A DNA stretch of 64,000 nucleotides, taken from Chrysomallon squamiferum (taxonomy: Eukaryota; Mollusca; Gastropoda; Neomphalida; Peltospiridae). Positions 8,761-20,679 of this stretch are shown here, in pieces (the stretch's first letter is position 1; every line of letters begins with the position of its first letter). The notes under the pieces are model-generated. The model was not told the origin of the DNA, did no database searches, and saw nothing but the letters and a program-made list of their open reading frames with translations. The DNA lies in the NCBI GenBank assembly GCA_012295275.1, contig CM022678.1:5015777-5079776 (forward strand). The letters run 5' to 3'. The position numbers were made by a program, and so were the translations under genes.

Positions 8761-11700
8761 TTAATAGTTGACAAACCATTTGATGGCATGTTTAACAGAA
8801 AAGTGACCGTCGTTTCTGTTTACTCCTATACCTCTCTGAGAGACGTCGACATCACCTTGTGTAGTGACGATCATGTATTTCCAGTAGGCATCTTTCTTTA
8901 TTTTGAATTCCTTTGATCCCACTTCTTCAGTACTGACACTCTGAAGTAACTCGGCAGAAACCTCTCCAGAAGGACCTAACTCCAGGTTACTTGTCTTAAA
9001 GAGCGTCCAACCCTGTGTCATACATTCATCTGATCCGCCGTGTCCTCCACCTTGATCGCCATTTCCTTCATCTGGTTTTCCGTTACCTTCACCTGGTTTG
9101 CCGTTACCTTCATCTGGTTTTCCACTACCTTCATCTGGTTTTCCATTACCTTCATCTGGTTTTCCATTACCTTCATCTGGTTTGCCAGTTCCTTCATCTG
9201 GTTTGCCGTTTCCTTCATCTGGTTTGCCAGTTCCTTCATCTGGTTTGCCGTTACCTTCATCTGGTTTGCCAGTTCCTTCATCTGGTTTGCCGTTTCCTTC
9301 ATCTGGTTTGCCAGTTCCTTCATCTGGTTTGCCGTTACCTTCATCTGGTTTGCCAGTTCCTTCATCTGGTTTGCCGTTTCCTTCATCTGGTTTGCCATTT
9401 CCTTCATCTGGTTTGCCGTTACCTTCATCTGGTTTTCCATTACCTTCATCTGGTTTTCCATTACCTTCATCTGGTTTGCCAGTTCCTTCATCTGGTTTGC
9501 CGTTACCTTCATCTGGTTTTCCAGTTCCTTCATCTGGTTTGCCGTTACCTTCATCTGGTTTTCCATTACCTTCATCTGGTTTGCCGTTACCTTCGTCTGG
9601 TTTGCCAGTTCCTTCACCTGGTTTGCCGTTACCTTCATCTGGTTTGCCAGTTCCTTCATCTGGTTTTCCATTACCTTCATCTGGTTTTCCATTACCTTCA
9701 TCTGGTTTGCCGTTACCTTCATCTGGTTTGCCGTTACCTTCATCTGGTTTTCCGTTACCTTCATCTGGTTTGCCAGTTCCTTCATCTGGTTTGCCGTTAC
9801 CTTCACCTGGTTTTCCTTGTCCTCCATCTGGTTTTGCGTTTCCTCCACATGGTCTGTCGTGCCTGTCCCACAGACATCCACCTTGTCCAGCATTTTCCCA
9901 GCAGACAACTTCTCTTTTCTTCGGTGTGTTTGAAGCTGGTTTGCTGTCATCAATCTGAACAGCCACACGTACCTCTGCACCATTTTCAACAGCGGTTCTC
10001 AACTCGGACTTCGATCCAAATACGACATCACCGTTTTCGTTTGTTGAAAAAACATTTTTCCATGGTTTTGTATCAACAAACCATTTGATTTTTTTCTTTT
10101 CCGTTCCTTCACCAACAGAACTACCGCCAAATAACCAGTACTTAAGTGTCGCCACTGATCCCGTGGTATGCGCCATCTGCCAGAACCAAACTCCTCTGTA
10201 TTTGTCTTCGACTTTTTCAGCATAGACACGATTCAAAAGCTGAGCAGAAATCTGTCCCGATTTTATCCTCACGTTGTCTGCCTCAGTGGAGAAGTTTCCC
10301 ATAATTACTTTCACCCGGTGTCCACGGATAACGGCGCAAGTCAGGTCCGAAAGAGACCCATCAATTCCATCACCATTTTCATCATTCGTAAACACGTGTT
10401 TCCAGCAGGAGTCGGCGAACCATCTCCCTGACACCTTCATTTTCGATGGACTAATATGCGTGTCACCAGGTTTAAAAGAACTGCGTGTCCCGCTTCCGCT
10501 TGTGTAGATGTCCAGGAAGCTCCATAATTGATTTTGACTCAACGTTGTGTACCAGAGAAATTGTCCTAGGACCGACACAGCATCGGTAACTTCCACATTT
10601 CGACATGGTTGCGTAATCTTATTGTTCCACGTTTCCATGATGTCGTGTCCAGATACAACTGATGAGATTACCTTATGTACTGAACCTCTACTTACTTTCC
10701 CATTGCGAGCGTGTTGTAGTACCATCGACACGCACGATGACTTCTTCGCAAACCACTGGATTCCCGCTTTATACACCTTGTGGCTTACTTCCGTGAAGTT
10801 GTTCACGTAGTACCTGGTTTCCAGTATCATTCCATTTCTGTTGAATCTTAAGAGGCGATGGTACGGTTCTTCTTCAAAAGTTTTCCAGCTGGCCTTACTT
10901 ACGTATGACGTTGACATGAAAAAGACACCATGACTGGAAGAAGTCAGGTCAGAGTTAGCAGCGTATCCTTTTTCTCCTAATGATGGAATTATATATCTGA
11001 TAGGTTCCGCCCGTTTCACAGCAGTCCAAAGGTGTCTATATTTGCCAGAAACAGCTCTTCCTTTATCGTTGATCTCATAAACCTTACGCCATCGAGCGTT
11101 ACAGAATTCTGGAATGTGAAAAATTCATAAGGTAACATTATAAAATGGACGAACTGGACGCTTGGGCCTATAAATGATGTAATACATTTTTTTTTTTTTA
11201 TATTTCAACTTTTTGTATTATCATTTTGTGGAATCTGTCGTTGCTAATGAGAAAGTTGCACAGTAAAATGATACTATTACAAACTAAGAGAATGCCGTAC
11301 TTTGCGTGTTGAATATTTTACAAACAGCAGCTATGTTCTCCCTATTTTTATTTCTTTACCTTTCCATAGCTAATTCTTGGATCATCAAAGGTACTGTTTA
11401 CTGGTTTACGAACTAAGTGTATCGTTCGGTTTTCGATTGATAACAACGTCTTTTATATCAACAGAAAACACAATTAGCTATAGCTGTTTCATATCTAGAT
11501 ATATTACAGGATTTAACTGTTTATATGTAGATATACCCTTGTGTCTTTTTTCTTTCTTTTTTTTATTATTATTTTTTTTTTCTGGATGTGTTTTTTGTTG
11601 TTTTCTTATTCCCAGCAGGAGACCAATCTCTAGTATACTTTTATAGAACTTATAGCTAAACAGTATGGTATATAAAAGTATTGTAAGTATTGAAGTAAGA

Positions 11701-11815
11701 AAGAAAGAAAAGAAATGATGATATTCTTACCACATTGTTCTGCAGTTCCTGTCGTAGTTGTGAGTAGAACGAGGAGCAGTTTCGCTAAGCATGGCAGATT
11801 TGAAACACGCTTCAT
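8761..11815 (-). CDS. Secreted four-module protein with 7-residue repeat linker, intact
   Basis: Join of minus exons 11815-11731 and 11108-8761 (intron 11730-11109; donor GTAAGA, acceptor ACATTCCAG, phase 1), 810 codons plus stop. Residues 1-28 are a signal peptide (MKRVSNLPCLAKLLLVLLTT core). Modules 1 to 3 follow to about residue 395, then the first half of module 4 (KPWKNVFSTNENGDVVFGSK). Next come a Cys/Gly/Trp linker, about 37 copies of GKPDEG[N/T] (residues about 451-711), and the second half of module 4 ending AIKWFVNY. Conserved sequons include NNFT and GNFS, consistent with a secreted glycoprotein. The function is unknown and I do not recognise a named domain. No frameshift or stop was seen. 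Class B promoter at 12639-12905. Confidence 0.85.
9061..9843 (-). repeat. Coding minisatellite, 21-bp unit, about 37 copies
   Basis: Plus-strand unit is CCTTCATCTGGTTTTCCATTA with variants such as CCTTCATCTGGTTTGCCAGTT; on the coding strand it gives GKPDEGN, GKPDEGT and a few GKPGEG variants. All copies keep the 21-bp length, so the frame is preserved. It lies in the linker splitting module 4. The paralogue at 18.0-19.4 kb has 7 more diverged copies here, while the copies ending at 31214 and 41122 have none. Because 21 is divisible by 3 and the unit has no stops in any frame, long false frames appear on both strands. Confidence 0.95.
11109..11730 (-). other. Intron between signal exon and main exon
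   Basis: GTAAGA donor at 11725-11730 and ACATTCCAG acceptor at 11109-11117 on the minus strand. The 3' part (about 11120-11290) is conserved with the same position at 6200-6420, 27640-27790 and 39420-39560, showing that the whole segment was duplicated, not a retrocopy. The plus-strand frame at 11377-11646 has no support. Confidence 0.65.
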
Positions 11816-11827
11816 AATGAACTTAGT

Positions 11828-11840
11828 CTGAAATAGATTG

Positions 11841-11881
<41 letters not shown>

Positions 11882-12307
11882 TACAAGAATGGGGAAAATA
11901 CAAGCACGAATTCAAATATAATATAAGTTAATATAATATAATATATATATATAAATGTAATACGATTGCATGGCTACAATACTGTCGTATGTTATATATG
12001 TTTGTATTTGTTTATCCATTATTGCTGATAGTAATAATGTATATTTTGTTTTATTGATAAATGATATTAATAATAATGGTTATAGTCAATACAGCCTTTT
12101 CCCGCTGGACTAATTTATAAAGCTTCATTTGCTATTTCAAATCACGGAGTTTTATGTATTAACGAATAATATGACTATAATTTAAATCAACATTCACATT
12201 AAACTGAAACACATAAAAGTAACCACGGACAAACATATCTAAAGATCTATAAAAGTATATATAGATGTGTGTGTATATATATATATATATTTATGAAGAT
12301 ATATATG

Positions 12308-12339
<32 letters not shown>

Positions 12340-12638
12340 TGTATGTATGTATTTTATCGATATTTAAAAAGGCCCTCAGTGATATGATTAGTTTAATAAC
12401 TAAAATTGCTAACTGCATATTCGAATAACAATAAAGTAATTAAGTAAAATAAATATAATGTTATAAAAAATGTTCTTAATCTGTCTTCCAATTTCTCTGT
12501 CTATAATGAGAGGAGAATCATTATAAAATAAAATAAAAAATAATAAAATTAAAATATTATGTAATTTAAGAAGTAATCAAAACAAACTTTCCAGTAAATA
12601 ATTTCATTTCTGAACACTGTTGATGATATATGAATTGG
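11828..12638 (-). other. First intron of the minisatellite gene
   Basis: Between the untranslated exon (end 12645) and the signal exon (start about 11827 after ATTTCAG). Contains an ATT/AAT run at 11841-11881 next to the acceptor and a GTAT run at 12311-12352. No coding sequence recognised. Confidence 0.55.
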
Positions 12639-12905
12639 ACTTACCCGTAACTAGCTCACTATCTCTGCGATTCTCTTCAAATGTGACAAATTCACTGACT
12701 CTGAAGTTTTTACAAATATTCAAATCATCTGATAATTTGTTTTCGTGTTAAATCACAGCTTGTAATCGCAACAGGTGGGCTTCAGTCGAATGATTTTATG
12801 TTGAAAACAATTATTTCTCTTTAAGAAAAAGTTACTTTATTATACTTTTTTTTATGTTTCTAATTTATTATGAACTTTTCCTTGTAATAAAGTTTGTAGT
12901 TTAGA
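12639..12905 (-). promoter_or_regulatory. Class B promoter and non-coding first exon of the minisatellite gene
   Basis: Donor GTAAGT is at plus 12639-12644, and the exon block before it reads CACATTTGAAGAGAATCGCA on the minus strand. Further upstream is the conserved CTGAAGCCCACCTGTTGCGA element, then a segment shared with 2380-2480. The block equals those upstream of the genes at 29.3 and 38.8 kb, so shared regulation is likely. The transcription start is inferred only. Confidence 0.65.
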
Positions 12906-13336
12906 AAAAATGCCTTTTCTGTGTTGCATAAGTCGTGTTCAAATTTATTTTATGACGATAAGATTGTTTCGTAAACCTGATGTTTCGTTATTACTGTATT
13001 CATTCGCAAAATTATATGCACGTTTTTCACACTTACTTACACAAAATATGGTTGCTATATTCACAGCGTACGAAACAGAATGTTTTTCTTTTTGTTTTTT
13101 TTTTTTTTTTTTTTTTTTTTTGACGCAGTGTTAATAAAATATTTTGTTTGCTTCTCTGTCTGTTTATTTTGTTTGTTTGTTTATTTATTTATTTATTTAT
13201 TTATATTTATTTAAACAATGTACCGATCTGATTCAGATATTCCCGGTGTCTGCACACTCCGCGTTTGAAACCATTCTAATTAAAAAATCGCACTTTCTAG
13301 ACACACAAATACACAATATATATATATATAAACAAG

Positions 13337-13337
<1 letters not shown>

Positions 13338-13383
<46 letters not shown>

Positions 13384-13391
13384 ACACACAA
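13338..13391. repeat. CA microsatellite
   Basis: Nearly pure dinucleotide run in the duplicated upstream flank; Thr-His or Cys-Val translations through it are artefacts. Confidence 0.85.
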
Positions 13392-14755
13392 ATATAGATA
13401 AATCGACTCCTGCATCTAATACCCCATAAATAGGAATGCGCTTGTAAAGCATTGTAACAATAAAGGAAGAATGACAAAATCTGTTCTCTATTCACAAAGT
13501 AAGATATCAAGAAGAACAAACGATATCAAATGATATAAGACGAACGAAGATGGATGCCCTGGACAATGGAATATTGATTATTTGCAAACCAAAGCGATTA
13601 GCGTATGTTAGTTGCGACAGATTTTTGTTCAATTATCTTTTTAATTTTATAATTTTATTTATGAATGATTCTAGTCACGTTTGAACGTAAATTCAACATT
13701 CGGAATGACGCGGAAGGGAGAACACCTGATTAAATATTGATGGAGTAACAAATTTAAAATGGAACAGTAAACTTGCTTTTCATACATCGAACTACAGCGG
13801 AAGAGAAAAATAAAATCAAATAAAGTAAAATGAAATGAAATAAAACCAAACCTAACCAATTAAATGGAATGAATGAACGGATAAATGAATAGACGAATAA
13901 ATAAATAAACAAAATAAATAAATAAATAAATAAATAAAGTTCCATATTTTGCGTCATATATATCTGGTTTCTTATTCAGTGTGAAAGAAAAATGAACGAG
14001 AGTGAAGACAAACTGAAAAATTGACATTGTGGCTATAGCCTGTATAAACAACATCTTAAAAAATATAATAATAACCATAAGAATAATAAAATGTATATGT
14101 ATATATAAACACACACACCGCATACCTCTCTATGCATCTACTTCTCTCTATATATGTGAGTGCATGTATGTATATCTATGTATATATGTATGTACGTGTG
14201 TGTTTATATATGTATTAGACTCCATAAGCCAGACAGAAATTGGGTATCTGAAATCTGTTGATGGACGTTTCACATTCGTTGATTGTACTCGTCTAGTTAT
14301 AATATTCGACTATGCTGCCTCTGTGTGTGCGTGTGTCTGCGTGTGTCCGTGTGTATGTGTGATTATTTATTTGTTTATTTATTAAAGGATTTAGAAAAAT
14401 CAAGAAAATTAACAAGCAAGAACATAATTTTTCGTCTGTCTTTATGAAATCATCCACACGTTTTCCATTACTTTAATCTGAAGGCCAATTTCAAATGATA
14501 TAAAATGAACAAAGATGGATGGAGTGGATAATGGAGTATTGACTAAATCACAGCGATGGCCGTATGCTAATTCCGACAGATGTTTGTTTAATTATCCTTT
14601 TAATTTAAAATTTTATTTGTGAGTGATTTTGTTCACGTTTGAATGCAAGTTAAACAACTGGAACGACGTAGATGGGAGAACACATGATTAAATGTTGTGC
14701 AATCTGTTTCATCATTATTACTCTAATTATGTTTTTTCACTATTTGTTTGAAAAT

Positions 14756-14895
14756 AATATAATAATAATAATAATGATAATAATAATAATAGTACTGATA
14801 ATAATAATTATTATTATACTAATAGCAATAATAACAATAATCATAATAATAATAATAATGATAATAATAATAATAATGATAATAATAATAATAGT
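14756..14895. repeat. AAT/ATA microsatellite with GAT and GTA interruptions
   Basis: Low-complexity run that gives an isoleucine-rich open frame on the plus strand; not coding. Confidence 0.85.
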
Positions 14896-15040
14896 TCAAA
14901 CGTTAACGCTATCCATCCAAATGCTTTGCTGATTTGCATATATTTGGTTGGAGTATGTATCAGGGGAAATAACTCCGTTGATTCTTCAATACAATCAAAG
15001 GCTGTGGGTTGAAAGAGATACACTTCTTCTTCTTTTTCTT
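14895..15040. repeat. Dispersed repeat, copies at 16020-16150 and 21240-21380
   Basis: All three share GAAATAACTCCGTTGATTCT-like sequence and TTTGCATATATTTG; two run into a TTC tract. About 130-145 bp, with no coding capacity. The origin is unknown. Confidence 0.6.
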
Positions 15041-15149
15041 CTTTTCTTCTTCTTCTTCTTGTTATTATTAATATATATATCTATATCTAGATATAGATAT
15101 AGATATAGATAGATAGATAGATAGGTAGATAGATAGATAGATACAGATG

Positions 15150-15440
15150 TAGATGCATGATTCTGTAACAAATAGAACGTGTAACATTATTTTCATCTTT
15201 TATTAGTAGGAAAGACTGATAATCAAATGAAACATATATTTATAAAGCGAAATAAATTATTCAAAGTTACTGAAACCCAAATCTTGCGACAACAAGCTGT
15301 GATTTAAAAGAGAAACATATCGAGACATATTATGTATATTTGTAGAAATGTAATACGATATCTGAATTTTGACTTTTGAAGAGGATCGCAGAGATACCGA
15401 GCAGCTTAAAGGTAAATTTATGTCATTTGTAAACATGAAG
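15150..15440 (+). promoter_or_regulatory. Orphan class A promoter and first exon
   Basis: Inverted near-copy of 1-310. On the plus strand it contains TTACTGAAACCCAAATCTTG, a GTATATTTG TATA-like stretch and the exon block ACTTTTGAAGAGGATCGCAG ending at AAAG|GTAAAT (donor near 15411). No signal exon or family main exon follows on the plus strand before the intact gene at 29.3 kb, which has its own class B promoter. It may be left from an inversion or loss, or drive a transcript I cannot see. Confidence 0.5.
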
Positions 15441-16269
15441 GAACAGTATTCCTTTTCAAATAGAAGATAATAGACTGATTTGATTATTTTAGCATTTTCA
15501 TGATGTACACGCCATTCTATCGTGAATTCTAAAAGTGACTTAGTTTGTATTGAGATCCCACTGAACTCAGTGGACATCATTTAACTTGAGATTATGTCAT
15601 ACTGTGACAGATGTGACACACGTTACAATTTGCTAATATATAAAGTATGTAATGAAATAAGAAGTTATGTTAACTGTATTCCTTTTATTGATAGCGTGTG
15701 CATCTCTGTTGTCAAATTTAACCTTGGATAACACCGGTATGTGTCCGACAAAACTAATACGAGTTCATATCATTCTTGTCTAATGGCCACCTGATGAAAG
15801 CTTGAATCGTAATGTTCAGTGACATTAGCATTTTGCAAGAGAAAGAAATGGAACTTAAAATTTTATAAATTTGTAAACATAATGCTAAGTATAAGTATTA
15901 ACGGTATTTTAATGTTTATATTATTTTACGTATATATTTGTATGGTGTGAGGAGCGAAACCTACTAGTTTGTTCGGTACAGGTGCTCATGTATTATAGTA
16001 AATATAAGTGTTGAAATAGCTCAAACGTTAATGCTATCCATCCAAATGCTTTGCTGATTTACATATATTTGCTTCGATTGTGTAATAAAGGAAATAACTA
16101 TTTCTTTTTCAATACAATCAAAGTCTCTTTGCATTATGAATAGAGATAAACATTGCTGGGGAGATCTTGATATATATATATATATATATACATAATACAT
16201 ACATACATACATACATACGTACATACATACACACATACATACATACGTACATACATGCATACATATACA
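15441..16269. other. Intergenic, fragments of cluster repeats
   Basis: 15805-15850 repeats the block at 4255-4305, 16020-16150 is the dispersed repeat also at 14895-15040, and 16196-16265 is an ACAT-type microsatellite. No coding sequence recognised. Confidence 0.5.
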
Positions 16270-17790
16270 GGCAGTAGTGTATACAACTAATGCTCTGAAA
16301 GACGAGCAGGAGGAATCTTAAAGTTCATCGACATTTTTCAAGAGGACCGCTGACAAGTAATGATCCCGTGAACCGGTACGTAGTAACGATCTCGTTTTGA
16401 CATTACAGCCATTTCTGAAGTTAATTTCGTTGAACGTGACATATGGTGGTAAAATATTTGAAGAACATTTTTAAAAATTATTTCTTGGTGTGTGCAAACC
16501 ATATGACATTTTCTATGCACCGTGTTATATTGGAAAAACAAATCGCAAATGTTTTGTGCTTTTGGACTAAGTGCCAAGTGTTTCCATTATGTTGACGTCT
16601 CTGCTATGTAAATGAAGCACATTTTAGAAACATTTATCACAATACAGACTTGTCTATCCTTTTGATTCAACGATGATCAATGTTCTAGTATTCTAATTTT
16701 TAATTATTAGTAATACGCGTTCCGTATTGACATTGTCAGTAACGTAATTAACATACGAAAAGTTAGGCACGTACTCTGAACTGATTTTAAAAGACAACAG
16801 CTAGTAACAGAAAACAAAACAAAACTAATCACAACAAAGAAAACAAAAAAAAGGAACAACAAAAGCCCCACGTAATAAATAGAAAAAACAACTATAATAC
16901 CTACAGTTACATGTACGAATAGATATCACTAAAGACAAACGTCGTATTTATTTTAATATTTTACTTTATCTTGGCAAAAGATAGAAAAATGCTTGTAGAA
17001 ATGACGTCGCAAAAGTCGAACCTTCGTGTTTTTACATGTATATCCCGTTCTTAATGCATTACAAAGTTTTGAATTTTGATGCTGTTATTCGATAAAGTAA
17101 TTAATTCCAAAAGTGTGACAACTCTTGGTATTATGTCTGTTGCATGGTTTCCCAGACCAGTAACAGAGTGCGTCACAGCCATGTTGTTTTGAGAAAAAAA
17201 AAAAAAAAAAATAAATAAATAAATAAATAAATAAATAAAGTTATATATATTATGAACATGCACACCTGCCTCTGTCTCCCTACATGAGTGCATGTATGTA
17301 TTTATTATAGTCCATTAACCAGACCGAAACTGGGTACCAAAGTGGAAAAACCAAACTGGGTTGCAAAGTCATATCTTAAGTATCTGAAATCACTTCATTA
17401 GCTTTTCATATTCATTGCGTTGTACTTTCCGGATCGTTATAGTATTCGACAATCCTGAGTTTGTATGTGCATGTGTGTGTGCGCGTGTGTGTGTCTGTGT
17501 CTGTCTGTGTGTGTGGTGTATTTATTTTTGATTTACTGAAGGATTTAGAAAAATCAAGAAAATTAGCATGTAAAAAAGTAATTTTTCGACTGTCTTTATG
17601 AAATCGTCCACACATTTTCCATCACTGTAAACTAAAGGCCAATTTTGTTTGTCAATCAATTTGAGGAATCAATGAAAATACTTATGTTAAGTCCTTCTGG
17701 CATTTTAGAACATTTATTTTACTTTTTAAGTAGGAGCGTATCGTCCAAATGTTTCATAGCTTCTACTCGGTGATTTTCAAAAGCTGGAAT
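16270..17790 (-). repeat. 3' flank of the 18.0-19.4 kb copy, duplicate of 7120-8570
   Basis: Collinear with 7120-8570, with extra sequence at about 16900-17040 that matches 5500-5720. The poly(A) signal context of the sister gene (AATAAAGCAAACTAAAG) is changed here to AATCAAGCAAACTAAAG (plus 17925-17930), so this copy may have lost its normal 3'-end signal. Confidence 0.55.
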
Positions 17791-17991
17791 CCGTAACATG
17801 TGTATTACTACTACTATTACTACTACTACCACTATTATTACTACTACTACTACTACTTCTAATAATAATAATATAATAATAAAGAAGATGATGGAAAACA
17901 ACAACAACAAAGACTTTAGTTTGCTTGATTGCTGTACGGATATATATATATATTTACTTAAGTGAGTGAGTCTTTTGTGTGTTTGTGTGTG

Positions 17992-19400
17992 TTAATAATT
18001 GACAAACCATTTGATGGCATATTTAACAGAAAAGTGACCGTCGTTTCTGTTTACTCCTATACCCCTCTGAGAGACGTCGACATCACCTTGTGTAGTGACG
18101 ATCATGTATTTCCAGGAGGCATCTTTCTTTATTTTGAATTCATGTGATCCCACTTCTTCAGTACTGACGCTTTGAAGTAACTCGGCAGAAACTTCTCCAG
18201 AAGGACCTAATTCCAGGTTACTTGTCTTAAAGACCGTCCAGTCCTGTGTCATACATTCATCTAATCCGCCGTGTGCTCCACCTTGTCCGCCGTTTCCTTC
18301 ATCTGGTTTTCCGTTTCCTCCGTCTGGTTTTTCTTGTCCTCCATCTGATTCTCCGTTTCCTCCATCTGGTTTTCCTTGTCCTCCATCTGGTTTTCCTTGT
18401 CCTCCATCTGGTTTTCCTTGTCCTGCACATGGTCTGCTGTGCCTGTCCCACAGACACCCACCTTGTCCGTCATTTCCCCAGCAGACAATTTCTCTTTTCC
18501 TCGGAGTGTTTGAAGCTGGTTTGCTGTCATCAATCTTAAGAGCGACACGTACCTCTGCACCATTTTCAACAGCGGTTCTCAACTCGGCTTTCGATCCAAA
18601 TACCACATCGCCGTTTTTGTCTGTTGTTAAAACAGTTTTCCATGGTTTTGTATCAACAAACCATTTGATTTTTTTCTTTTCCGTTCCTTCACCAACAGAA
18701 CTACCGCCAAACAACCAGTGTTTAAGTGTCGCCACTGATCCCGTAGTATGCGCCATCTGCCAGAACCAAACTCCTTTGTATTTGCCTTCGACTTTTTCAG
18801 TATAGACACGATTCAAAAGCTGAGCAGAAATCTGTCCCGATTTTGTCCTCAAGTTGTCTGCCTCAATGGAGAAATTTCCCATAACCACTTTTACCCTGTT
18901 TCCATGGATGACGCCACAATTCAGTTCAGAAAGAGACCCATCTACTCCATCACCATTTTCATCATTCGTAAACACGTGTCTCCAGCAGGAGTCAGCCAAC
19001 CATCTCACTGTCATCTTCGTTTTGAATGGACGAATATTCGTGTCACCGGGTTTAAAAGTATTCCTGTCCCCGCTTCCGGTTGTGTGGACGTCCATGTAGC
19101 TCCATAATGGACTTCTCGTCAGCGTTACGTACCAGAGAACTTGTCCGACGACCGACCCATCTTCGGCAACTTCCAGATTCTGACACTGTTGCGTCGTCAG
19201 ACTGTTCCACATTTCCCTCATGTCGTATCCAGATACAACTGATGAGATTAAGTTATCTATTTTTCCTCTGGTTGCTCTCCCGCTGCGACCGTTTTGAAAC
19301 ACGAATGACACGCAGGATTTCTTCTTCGCAAAAAACTGAACTGCCGTTACATACCGCTTGTCGCTTACTTCCGTGAAGTTGTTCACGTTGTACCTTGTTT
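17992..19400 (-). pseudogene. 5'-truncated copy of the minisatellite gene
   Basis: 464 codons open to TAA at 17992-17994, highly similar to the intact gene at 8761-11108. It starts in late module 1 (NNFTEVSDKR), then modules 2, 3 and 4, with a linker of 7 repeat units. Homology stops abruptly at about 19400. The frame meets TGA at 19402-19404, with no ATG before NNFT, no acceptor with a pyrimidine tract, and no signal exon or promoter nearby. A spliced upstream exon cannot be fully excluded, because the remaining frame is intact, which suggests recent loss. Confidence 0.7.
18290..18429 (-). repeat. Coding minisatellite, 21-bp unit, 7 diverged copies
   Basis: Encodes GKPDGGQ three times, then GKPDGGN, GESDGGQ, EKPDGGN and GKPDEGN. 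It occupies the same linker position as the 37-copy array at 9061-9843. The units differ from each other more than those of the long array, which points to recent amplification of a single variant (GKPDEG[N/T]) in the other gene. Confidence 0.9.
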
Positions 19401-20620
19401 TTCATTGTGTCTCTTTTTAATGGCGACGTTTAAATGGAAGTAACGTTTTTCAGTAGAAAAATGTGAGACAGATGCTGATAACTGTTTTTAATATAAGATG
19501 CTGATCACGTATTCTGATAAAGTTAAATTCAAATCAAATATGATGCTACGAAAACGGAAGAAATTACATTTACGTGAAAGGAAGTAATGTAAGGATTAAA
19601 TAGGATTAAATTCTGTTTAAAGAAATGACGACATAGATTGCTTTTTTTTTACATCACCCTCCGCTCTGGATGTTTATAAGAATATTTTCAAGGACTACTA
19701 ACATTTGATTCTTGAAAGTGATGACACATGATAACAATTTCTGTATTCCTATGTTCTTATTCTCTAACTAAAACAAAAAAAAAATAAATAAAAAAATAAA
19801 ATCTTTTGTAAACTATTAATTTACTTAGGATGATTACACACCTTACCTAACAAATAAATTAATAGTAAGTGATATCGTAAGGGCTTAAGATTTCGACTCA
19901 TTTGTCTCTCTCTCTCCCCCTCGTAGAGAGCTGGTTTGAAACTCTTTACCAACCTCGGGAACATATTTTATGTATTTCTTCTTTTTTTCTTCTTAAAAGA
20001 AAAACGTACGAGAGTAAAAACAACAATGATAAGAAACAAACAAAGAAACAAATGAATAAATTGATAAATAAATAAATAACCTTTAAAAAACAAAACAATG
20101 TAAAAACGGCAACCAAAGAAAAAAAAAAAAAGAATAAAAGAAAGAAAAATCAGTTCCTGAATTACATCATTCATATTATGTGTATAACAATGCAGGCAGC
20201 TATACATCCTGTCCCATATATGAATACATACATAAATGAATAAGAAATAAAAGCAGAAATTGTATGCATAGGGTCAAATTACAATTCGAAGAGGTACTAC
20301 AATACTGAAGCAGAAAAAAACCCAACAAAATAAAACCAACAAAACAAATCAAAAGCCGTATGTATTGTTTCCCATCACCAGCTTTCTTCGATGTTTTTCA
20401 GCAAAAAACAACAGCAGGTTAAAAGTAAAGAGAATGATAATGAAAAATATCTAATTATCAAAAAACATATACATAAATGAGAATTCATTCATTCATTCAT
20501 TAATTTGTTTGTTTGTTGATTTATTCATTTATTTGTATACTTATGTATTTATTTATTTTTTATTTAATAAAATAAAAATGAAATAATAATAATAATAATA
20601 ATAAGTAGTAGTTATGATAA

Positions 20621-20679
<59 letters not shown>

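Larger units (their letters stand above)
12906..15149. other. Intergenic: duplicated flank copies and microsatellites
   Basis: 13440-13750 and 14490-14725 are two more copies of the flank seen at 3040-3330. 14210-14480 repeats the block at 8080-8400. 14895-15040 is a dispersed repeat also at 16020-16150 and 21240-21380. Large microsatellites: T tract 13097-13120, TTTA 13175-13210, CA 13338-13391, AAT 14756-14895, GATA at about 15095-15140. No supported gene. Confidence 0.55.

Noticed and set aside
9061-9843. CRISPR-like or satellite array
   Set aside because: The units are contiguous without unique spacers and lie in frame inside a coding exon of a eukaryotic gene; it is a coding minisatellite.
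9015-10088. Long open frames on the plus strand and in shifted minus frames over the minisatellite (for example 9015-10088, 9040-9933, 9098-9958, 9018-9989)
   Set aside because: They exist only because the 21-bp unit lacks stops in all frames. Only the GKPDEGN frame continues into conserved modules on both sides.
15257-15580. 107-codon minus-strand frame over the orphan promoter, and 27799-28065 (-) over the class B promoter
   Set aside because: Frames antisense to a promoter and untranslated exon; they are not conserved in the other copies of the block.
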